A DNA stretch of 64,000 nucleotides from NCBI GenBank assembly GCA_029582265.1, contig CM055821.1:39503004-39567003 (forward strand). Reading direction: 5' to 3'. The notes under the pieces were generated by a model. That model ran no database searches. It was not told where the DNA came from and worked only from the letters and a program-made list of their open reading frames with translations. Below are positions 55,743-64,000 of the stretch, piece by piece (the stretch's first letter is position 1; the number at the start of each line of letters is the position of its first letter). Source of the DNA: Zoroaster sp. YZ-2022. Lineage: Eukaryota > Echinodermata > Asteroidea > Forcipulatida > Zoroasteridae. Made by a program: the position numbers and the translations under genes.

Positions 55743-57013
55743 TTAAGAGAAAAATAGTGAATGGTGCAGATTCTATGATTCTATGTGGAATTTATTTCAC
55801 TTTTCTTTAAAAATTATAGCGTCTTCAGACAAAACCAAATTATAGGCAAGATTAAACCTGTCATCAGCTGTACACTTACGTTAGCTTTGAAGCCATGGGT
55901 GGCTTTGAAGCCATGGGTGGCTTTTAAGCACTGTCCTATTTGATCAACCAATAAAATGTACACAACCAGCACTGGTCACATTTTGTTATCTTAATACTTC
56001 TCACATTTTAACACTACCAAGGCAATTTTATGGCAGGCAAACAGTGTTCATGTTTATATGTGCAGTGTTTTTCATTTCATTTTCATTTCATTTATTGATT
56101 TCACAGGTAGAAAAACAAATAAATACAAATTTACATTAAATTAACAGAAACAGAAACAATTGGTAGCACCCCTGTAGGATTACAAAAAAGTAAACTAAAT
56201 TACTGTCGAGTTGATCTCCTGATGCTACCACTTAGGAAGTAAACAAACATTGAAACACACAAAGAACGATAAACAACATGGCTTTAGGCACACTTTGAGA
56301 TATAAAAACAATACTAAAATAAAAATATAAAAACTTAATACTACACAGTTTGAGTTAGGGCATCTCCTAGGCCAGGGACTAATAAATGTTTTCTAAGTGA
56401 ATTAATAAATAAAGATAAACTATAAATAACTGCCTTTAACATCTGCTGGTAGCAACTCCCATAATTTTGGAAATCTATTAAAAAGAGAATGATGAGCAGC
56501 ATTGGACCTTGCCATTTGATGAGAAAACTTAACAACTTCAGTGTGTACCATTATCCATATAAAATCAAGAATTGTAAAAAAAAATACCAGATGAGTATAG
56601 TCTGGATGTACTGCCTTACTTACCTTTATTATTTTTTAAATTATATATATATATATATATTTATGTTTTTGAGATCTCCGTGTAAACATGGAGGATTCCT
56701 TCCTCCATGGTGTAAACAAATAAATAAATAAAAAGTAATCTGATTGTATTTTGATGGTACAATTCATCAACTTGCTTCTCAAGTTATGCATTCATGCATG
56801 GGTGTATATTATATTTAGTATTAATCACCTTTAGGTATATATTTAGTATCATGGAATGTCAATTATTTTTTACAACATTGTTTCTGTCAGATAACAAATT
56901 AAAGTCATAATGTAACCACATTCTCAGCATTCCGACTTAATCTTGAGAGTGGAATTCCGTGTATAGTGCACATGTTTATATTTGTTAATTTGTTTGGCTT
57001 TCTGGTAATAACC
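55743..57013. other. No gene seen; small repeats
   Basis: An 18-bp direct repeat (GCTTTGAAGCCATGGGTG) lies at 55886-55921, ATTTCATTTTC repeats near 56073-56093, (AT)n at 56643-56661 and a palindrome CATGGAGGATTCCTTCCTCC at 56688. The latter resembles the palindrome in the 937-bp satellite. Confidence 0.5.
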
Positions 57014-57196
57014 AGGGGGCAAGCAGAGAATTTTGCTAAGCAAATATTTTTGCTAAGCAATATAAAACAGACTACCAGCTAAAAATGCATACAGTTTGTA
57101 AGAAAGTTTGGCTGGTAACCAAAAAAAGCTACTAAGCATTTTTTTTTCTGGTAAGCAATTTTGTCTGCTTTAGCAGCTCTATGAAATTGGCTCCAG
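57014..57196. mobile_element. MITE with TTTTGCTAAGCAA arms
   Basis: The right end ATGAAATTGGCTCC with CTTTAGCAGCTCT, and inner TTTTGCTAAGCAAATATTTT / AAAATGCTTAGTAGC-like arms, make a foldback unit related in design to the element at 51381. The left end lies near CAGGGGGCAAGCAG. Confidence 0.55.
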
Positions 57197-57924
57197 ATTA
57201 TCAAATCAAAAAATTGTTTTCCTAAAACTTACTTAAAGTTGGTACACATATCAATCATCCCGCTGAATGATTTTGTCTAAAATGATTTCATTTTAGGAAC
57301 GTGAGAACCTGTTGTGATGAAACTTTCATAGGATCATTATATTATATCTGTTGAATACTAGAGAATTGAAATGAAAATACACCAGACGTCGATCTTAACT
57401 GCAGCAACCGCGGCCATTGCTATGGTGCCCCTCCGAGTTGGCCATAATGCCCTTTTGGTTGGCCGTGAAATGTTGATGCAGCCAAGGCCAAAGTGGCAGT
57501 GCCCTCTCAATCCTTAAGGTCTGATGCACTTTACGCTATCCAAATACTTATGTTATACCTTCCTTTTGATTGATGATTGTATCACATGACATTTATTTCA
57601 ATGTTAACGACAGACAACAATGTAACAGAAATGCATCATACGTGTATTATGGTATGCAAAAGTAATTTTTCAAATTATGAATAAATTATGAATACCTTAT
57701 CAAACTTATCAATCAATAATTATATATTTTTGGACAGTAAATACAATATTAATGTATTAGAAAATAATGCTAACATTAGGGAAAGTAGGAAGCTATAAAA
57801 GGCTTTTTTTCTCTTCCCTTTTGACAGACAAAACAAATTAACTAGACACTTTACAATAACAGTTACATAATGATATTTCATTTTCTGGATAAACAAAAAC
57901 AACAGACAAAACTTAAGTAAGACT
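57197..57924. other. No feature recognised
   Basis: AT-rich spacer. A MITE-3-like block (GTTGTGATGAAACTTTCATA) lies near 57310-57331. Confidence 0.35.
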
Positions 57925-57990
57925 AATTGCGGCGACACCATGTGAAATTCTCAATTGAGTAGTAATTAGTTCTGAAAAGAACTGGAGGTA
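57925..57990 (+). repeat. Dispersed repeat with AAGAACTGG end, copy 3
   Basis: GCGACACCATGTGAAATTCT and GTTCTGAAAAGAACTGGAGG match copies at 29595 and 34205. Confidence 0.65.
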
Positions 57991-58377
57991 GGGGGGAAAG
58001 GGGGGTAGGGGAAGGGGGTAAGGGGGTAAGGGGGTAAGGGGAGGGGGTTAGGGGAGGGGGTTAGGGGAGGGGGTAAGGGGAAGGGGTAAGGGGAAGGAAG
58101 GGAAGGAGAAGGAGAAGGGAGGGAAGGGGGACAGGGAGAAAGGGGAGGGGCAGGGGAAGGGAAGGGAAGGGGAAGGAAGGGGAAGGGAGGAAGGGAAGGA
58201 AAGGGAAGGGTAGGGGGCGGGAAGGGGTGGGGGCGGGAAGGGAAGCAGGGGGGGCGGGGGAAGGGGAAGCAGGGGGAAGGGGGAAGGGGGAAGGGGGCAA
58301 GAGGGGGGGCAAGAGGGGGGGCAAGAGGGGGAAAGGGGGGGAAAGGGGGGGGCAAGAGGGGGGGGAAAGCTTAAATT
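57985..58377. repeat. 390-bp purine tract (GGGGAAG/GGGGTAA)
   Basis: Nearly all G and A on the plus strand, with scattered T or C; runs of four to seven G every few bases. Minus-strand proline-rich frames through it are low-complexity artefacts. Confidence 0.95.
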
Positions 58378-58549
58378 TAAGGGGGGAAAACATTAATCTT
58401 TAATGTAATTTTGTACTGCTGAAAAAGCATTGACTTACCATCGGGGAAAAAATGGGGGGGGGGGAAATTGGGGGGACAAATTGGGGGGGGCAAAGAAAGT
58501 AACCGGGGGGCATTTTCTCCCCCTTGCCCCCCTGTAGCGCCGCCGCTGT
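58378..58549. mobile_element. G-run element right end
   Basis: G-runs with GGGGCAAAG then CCCCCTTGCCCCCC and the end TGTAGCGCCGCCGCTG. The end resembles CAGNGGCG-type DNA element termini. It abuts a truncated MITE-1, so it or a rearrangement broke that copy. Confidence 0.45.
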
Positions 58550-58554
58550 GGGCA

Positions 58555-58636
58555 CTATTTTCAGTCACTGAGTTAATCCAGAACTATCACTCTGGATTCC
58601 ATGCACTGTTGACCGTGACGATATTGCCCCTTTAAA
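58555..58636 (-). mobile_element. MITE-1 partial copy 7
   Basis: Only one arm remains, from CTATTTTCAGTCACTGAGTT to CGATATTGCCCCTTTAAA. Confidence 0.8.
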
Positions 58637-59084
58637 TAGTTAACATTGATTTGGCATAGATGATCCTTTTTTGTAACATTGATTTGAAACAAAACCCTGT
58701 CCTTTCTGAGTGATCCCTTCCCCCCCCCCCCCATATGCCACTTCCTAGGTTTAGCATCATCACTTTGTAAATAAGATCCTGCATACACAACATGTATTGG
58801 GTTCTATGGCCACTGACAATTTTCCCCTTTCCCAAACAAATGTTGCCAATTTGAGCGACTGCCATTCCGAGATGGATTGTTTAGTTGGTAGATTACTGCC
58901 ATTAATCCACAGCAACCAGATTCAAGGCCAGCTTCACTGAAATTGTATTAAATATTAAAAGCACAATGATGTATATTTGTAATTGCATTGTAGGTACATG
59001 TATCTCGGTACATTTATTTATTTTATTTTTTTTTCCTATGCTATCATTGTATATTGTTTGTATTCATGTTTTTTCTTTGTTTCC
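58637..59084. other. No feature recognised
   Basis: C-run at 58719-58732. Nothing else was seen. Confidence 0.35.
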
Positions 59085-59148
59085 GCGCCTTGAGCGTCCA
59101 GCAGGGTGGATATGTGCGTGCTACAAACCTTTATTATTATTATTATTA
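59085..59148 (+). mobile_element. SINE 3' end
   Basis: GCGCCTTGAGCGTCCAGCAG, GTGCGTGCTACAAACC and (ATT)n resemble the tail of the SINEs at 34772-37000, diverged. Confidence 0.55.
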
Positions 59149-59350
59149 ATATCATCATGATCAGACTTTCAACAGGGCATGGAATCGGTGTTCTCATTTA
59201 AGATGAACACAGTGACTGAACGCAGTGACTGACAGCAGCAACAGTAATATGACCTTATCATGTGGGGTATTATTTTCAGTCATTGAGTTAATCTAAAACT
59301 AGCACTCTGATTCCATGCCCTGTTGATCGTGAAGATATTGTCCCTTTAAG
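59149..59350 (-). mobile_element. MITE-1 copy 8
   Basis: ATCATCATGATCAGACTTTC left (terminus eroded), GAAGATATTGTCCCTTTAAG right. A short duplication ACAGTGACTGAACGCAGTGA sits in the left arm. It abuts the SINE tail. Confidence 0.85.
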
Positions 59351-60030
59351 GGGAAAATTTAATGATTTCAAAATAACATACAGATATAATGTGAAGTTGG
59401 TAAAGTTAACAATCCTTACGAAAAAAAACCTGTTGTCTAAACCGCTCTCATTTCAAAGAAAACACAACAAAACACCAAATTTTAGTTAGTGGAAATATTT
59501 TTAGTACAGTTACACTGTTAAAAAAATATTGCTATGCTTGTGATAAATGCAAGCATATGTTAATGAAATTACCACAGTTCATTGGTTATCAAGACCTCAG
59601 CGTATTTCCTGCTTATTATAATGTCAACTTGGTGGTACTTTAAAAAATACCAACATTTAGCATGGACATGTATACACATATATGTACATATATACAATTG
59701 TACACAACACGATACAAAGTACATGTACATACACGTACAGTATTGTTTGTGCTGGAAACTTGGGGTTTTGTTTGTAAAAGAATGAATTTGTAACAAATCT
59801 TCACACACATGAATCAATTTATCCACACTCAAAATCAAACAAAATATTTCAAAGACCACTAGATACAAGTGAGTATCTAATCACAATTTAAGAAAAACAT
59901 GCAGAACACACGCACAGAAAAGTAAAATAGACTGCCGTTAGATAACACATAGGAATTTGTTTTAACTTTGCTGTGCGAGTGAAAGTATTTTTTTTAAAGA
60001 TAAGGTACAGAATTTGTAATTCAAAGATAC
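59351..60030. other. No feature recognised
   Basis: AT-rich with ACATGTACAT-type short palindromes at 59660-59740. Confidence 0.4.
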
Positions 60031-60039
60031 TCAAAAGGT

Positions 60040-60308
60040 CAATATTTAATGTAAAACTAACTTTGTGTATTAAAAATATGTTTTTTCTAAGGTGCTGTCA
60101 TTTTGAAAAAAAAGTAAACTTTGCCAATAAGTTGAATTGAATACAACAAATCTGATTGCATTTTCACTATTTTCTTGTTTAACAGCACAATGTAATTAGC
60201 TGAAACATTCAGAATTTGGTTGTTAAATGTATATCTTGATTCACAGAGAGTGCACATACTCCTAGAAACAGTTTTGTCAACAACAATAGTGTTGTACCTT
60301 CCCTTTAA
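60040..60308 (-). mobile_element. MITE-3 copy
   Basis: Contains TCTAAGGTGCTGTCATTTTG, ATTTTCACTATTTTCTTGTT, and ends GTTGTACCTTCCCTTTAA. Confidence 0.65.
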
Positions 60309-60325
60309 AAACAATGTGGGTACTA

Positions 60326-60621
60326 AAGGCCAAAGAAAAAAGTCTCCGGTTTCTGGTCTCCGCGCACGTCGCCTCAGTCCCGTGCATCGGTATTTTTAAT
60401 TTTCTTTTTTTTGGGGCCACAAAACAATGTCCAATTGCAGCCAAAATTGCTGGATCGATTGGAATTCTGCTGTGCTGTGCTTTAAATGACTTTTTCACAT
60501 AGGGGTATGAATGCCCAATTAGTATCACGTATTTCCCTGTTGGCAAAAAAAAAGGCACGTCACCGCACTGATTTTGAAGCCAACCGATGACCAGAAACCG
60601 GAGATTTGTTTTTTTGGCCTA
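60326..60621 (+). mobile_element. MITE-2 full-length copy
   Basis: AAGGCCAAAGAAAAAAGTCT, CCGGTTTCTGGTCTCCGCGC left and CGATGACCAGAAACCGGAGA, TTTTTTTGGCCT right. A complete ~295-bp unit with terminal inverted repeats of about 30 bp. Confidence 0.88.
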
Positions 60622-60884
60622 AAGGATATCTTTGTCGGGTAATTTTGTCAGTTGAATTAAACTCACATGCTGTGAACAATTTGGAAAATTACATTTCAAA
60701 AGAACACATCAAGTAAATAATGTAGAGTTTATTTGTGTCAACTGTCAAATAAAATTTCCACCTATCATCTTGTAATTTTTACAATAAATGTAACTGAATA
60801 GGTCACTCATCAATAGTGTATAATTGTACACTACCTTTAATTTACACCCAATGATAGAAATTACATTAAAAATATTGAGGTATT

Positions 60885-61244
60885 GGTGTCAAAATAATTT
60901 TGTCTAAAAATAATTTTGATTTAGGTGTTGTCACTTTTAAGAAAAGTGATATAATTTCCTGTGTGAATTAAGGAAATGGGGGACTTTCCTTAGTCCAAAT
61001 ATGGACTCCATCTCTGTATACACTGAAACGAAGTACACAGAGGTGCAAGTCCAACCTGGGCTAGGACTTTCCTTAATCCCATGTGAAAATGAACACAAAA
61101 CAATATGAATGCATTTTCAATATGTTCTTGCCAATAAAACAATGTAATAAGCTGAAACTTGCACAGGTTGTGTCAAAGAGAGTAAGCATGCTTTAAAAAA
61201 AAACCAGCTTTGCCAATGTAACCAGCGTTGTACCTTCACTTGAA
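60885..61244 (-). mobile_element. MITE-3 copy
   Basis: AATTTTGATTTAGGTGTTGTCAC-type block at 60910, TAATAAGCTGAAACTTGCAC, and ends GTTGTACCTTCACTTGAA. It carries an inner palindrome around GGACTTTCCTTAGTCC/GGACTTTCCTTAATCC (60970-61080). Confidence 0.6.
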
Positions 61245-62456
61245 TGCAATATATACTGGCTATGAGTACAGTAACACTAGAGCATCCAGCATATTGTCTT
61301 ACACTAGTCACAAACACTTTATATTTATAATTAAGCGTGGCCCCTCATGATGTCTGAAACAGTCGCAACACTCGTGTGCCAGCCTTAAATTAGAGTATCG
61401 TTACATTCCGATCAACGCAAATTACATTTTGCAATTGTTTTTTTTTAATAGAGATTCACGGTGATGGATGTTGACTTAACATTATGGGAAATTGCTACTC
61501 CGGCTATAACACCACTGTACAGTGCGTGATCAGATAATCCGATTTGTGCAGTGCACATGACATTGACCACGCCAGCTCAAGCACACACTGATTGAGAGAG
61601 ATATATCACCCATGATGATTCCACCCTTGACAATGGTCAAGGCAAAGAAAATTCTTCATGACTGAGGTGACATGGTGAAAATGATTGGGCACAAAATAAA
61701 TATGCTGCTGGAGACTTCAATTAAAGATGTGTTTTTGGTTATTTCACTGGAAATTTTGGTTTTAATCACAATTTACTCAATTTCTCTTTTGAAAGGGAAA
61801 AAAAAACATACTTTGAAATGAGATATTTCAAAAGAATTGTCAGAAGTTTGGTTCAATTAAGTATCTAAATGAATTAATGGCAGGACCCACCATGAGATCA
61901 TTTTGGGACACTGTAAAACCATACTTTTCACATTTTTTTGGTGAAATTTGTCATGCAAATTTCGTTTTACTTTTTAAAAGGAAATAAGGAATTTATTTTC
62001 TGATCGAAACACAAATTGCTGGTAAAGTAACAGAAAACACAGCTGATACATCTTTAATAAGAAAATTAGGCTAATTAAAATTGGATAAATTTATATTTGC
62101 AAAATATATATTGAGGATTGATTGAACATGTATAAAAATCAATGACAAACTTATATAAATAAATTATACTGATATCACAATAATTAATATGTGATATTGA
62201 ATGTAATACATATTTTACATGGCCATGTTGTACAATTACTTGTGATGGTACATTTTTATTAGCAGATATCCATATGTATTTATAATACATGTTGCTATGG
62301 ATTTTTGTTGTAAGATATTATTGAAAATGTTACCTCTCTCTGAAATGTTCTGAAAGTGTATGCATATATGTGAAACCTTAATCGGAGCCCACTGATTGAA
62401 CCATGGAGCTGTCAAACAACCAGTTCTTTTCGTAGCCACTACTATTTACAACTCAT
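61245..62456. other. No feature recognised
   Basis: AT-rich intergenic sequence without coding signal or recognised repeat. Confidence 0.35.
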
Positions 62457-62777
62457 AAGGCAAAAAAAAGTCTCCGGTTTCTGGTCTAAGGTTTGCTTCA
62501 AAATCGGTGTTTCTTTTTTTTTTTTTGGTCATCTTTTTTTTTTGCCAACCAGACTAAATTTCCCATACACAAAGTATGGTGGCTAAGAGAGGCTGCACAA
62601 ATCGGGCAAAACGTTCATACCCGTATGTGGGAAAAGTCGTTTAAAACACAGCACGGCAGAATTCCAATTGATCCAGCAATTTTTGCCGCAATGCTGTGAT
62701 ATGCGGGTCTGCATGAGGCGACGCGTGGGTCTGAGGCGACGGAGACAAGAAACAGGAGCTTTTGTTATTTGGGCCTT
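62457..62777 (-). mobile_element. MITE-2 copy
   Basis: AAGGCAAAAAAAAGTCTCCG, GTTTCTGGTCTAAGG left; GGAGACAAGAAACAGGAGCT, TTTGGGCCTTAT right. The right end contains the duplicated GTCTG(C)ATGAGGCGACG. Confidence 0.82.
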
Positions 62778-64000
62778 ATAGAGAACTTACACTGTGCTTA
62801 CTGCAAACCTTCGCAATCCATGGGTTCACATACGGGTTCAGGTGTATATACATCTATCCCCATCCCACATGCAGATCTGCACTTCTTATGGCATAAGTTT
62901 CTGATATCTTGGAAAACTGAACACATTCTCCAATGAATCTGGTCCATGTTGTTGGAGATGTTTTACGTCAGTGGTATTGACCGCATCGTCTTCTCGATCT
63001 CCATATTATTATTCCGATCCAATTGATACACCAAGTACAAAAGCAAAGGTTTTTTTTGTTGTTGATATATTGTTCCGGACAACTGAGGGCTTCGGTGGCA
63101 AAATGGCCTTTACTCCATGCGGTTCAATACCGGAGCAGGATCACTTTTCCCTATGAGGATGATCCGGGTTATGAAATGGTGAAATGAGATCTTGCTAAAT
63201 TGTAGACTCTTCTTCAACCATCCCACGGGTTTCAGTAATTCAATATCCAGAGATCAAAGAACCCTCACAGAAATGTTCTGTACTTATATGCAACACAAAG
63301 AATTGCACAGATAAAGAAGGTGGAGAAATGGTGAGAAGATAAGCAGGAAAGACCTATGGTTATGTAAACAGATATATGCAAACAGTTTAACCATCTGTCT
63401 GCATCCACAGTCTAGAAATATGCTTGATGGCTTAGAATACTATTGGTAAAAGGTCATTACGTACATGTCTGCACACAGGTATACGTTTGCATGAACCAGA
63501 CTTGTATTTGAGTCCTAAAATGTTAAATTCGACTCCCCAGTGTCAAGTCCAAGTCCAAAGTTCTGATACCAAATAAAACTTGATCCAAAAAAAACAAAAT
63601 TTGTATTCAAATGTTGTATATATTTAAACAAAAAATTGTAATGCAAAAACTTCCCCACAATTTTCAAATTATGATTGTGATGGCCAGACAGATTTATTTA
63701 TGTGTTTGTTTTCTATTCGTTTTTTGTTTTGTTTTGTTTTTTTTTTGGGGGGTGGCTGTCCTCAATTCCCCAAAGAACCATAACTGCAAAAGAATTTATT
63801 CAAATGTTGTAAAATTTGATCATTTGGCCACTGAGTCCAAGTCACAGTTGAATCCTTGTTTGAGTCTTAGTCACTAAAGATGGGACTCAAAGTGTAATCA
63901 AATGTATTTAAAAAAAAACTTCTTTACAGATAACTATGGGCCATCATCAAAAATACAAATTAAAAATACAGGCAAATACTGTAAAATTATTTACAAAGTA
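62778..64000. other. No gene seen
   Basis: Intergenic sequence. T-run at 63738-63749. An open frame of 61 codons at 62971-63156 shows no recognisable motif. Confidence 0.35.

Noticed and set aside
57966..58393. Proline-rich protein of about 110-129 codons on the minus strand
   Set aside because: The frame lies wholly in a purine tract; no start context, splice sites or non-repeat sequence support it.

Overview
The window looks like nuclear DNA of an invertebrate animal. It is AT-rich, packed with short mobile elements, microsatellites and tRNA-derived SINEs, and has one gene split into small exons by large introns. The dispersed repeats and the protein similarity fit a marine deuterostome such as an echinoderm, but this is an inference and I cannot name a species. 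I see no prokaryotic features, no rRNA and no intact free-standing tRNA.

One gene is clearly readable, on the minus strand. Ten coding exons between 32663 and 2264 encode the N-terminal part of a RasGRP-type (diacylglycerol-regulated) Ras guanine-nucleotide exchange factor. Exons 1-4 (32534-32663, 27634-27742, 27207-27254, 16627-16758) give the start Met and the REM/RasGEF_N region. Exons 5-10 (12042-12192, 10736-10909, 9474-9590, 8992-9089, 3493-3668, 2264-2344) give the CDC25 catalytic domain. The EF-hand and C1 part expected in this family would lie beyond the left edge. Phases agree at every junction except exon 8/9, where canonical GT-AG splicing is two bases short of the expected frame. 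Intron 2 begins with ATATCCTTT and is a candidate U12-type AT-AC intron. A possible non-coding first exon and promoter lie near 49.65-50.05 kb.

Layout from left to right: 1-2254, a 937-bp tandem repeat (2.4 copies) ending at the exon 10 splice donor; 2.3-32.7 kb, the gene body, with introns full of MITEs, foldback elements and microsatellites; 32.7-37 kb, three copies of a tRNA-derived SINE and other repeats; 37.0-48.76 kb, a head-to-tail array of about seven Helentron-like non-autonomous elements, each with an internal run of ~150-bp core repeats, one of them broken by a 1672-bp hAT-like insertion; 49.6-50.2 kb, a low-repeat, more GC-rich segment that may be the promoter; 50.3-64 kb, apparently intergenic DNA with more of the same repeat families.

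The most unusual structure is the 37-48.8 kb array. Each element starts with TAGGTGTTCGGGT (except where the head is lost), carries the inverse ACCCGAACACCTA just before a 3' hairpin, and ends in CTAG or a close variant. These are the marks of Helentron-type rolling-circle elements. If the first exon is where I suspect, the whole array lies inside a 5'-UTR intron of the RasGRP gene.
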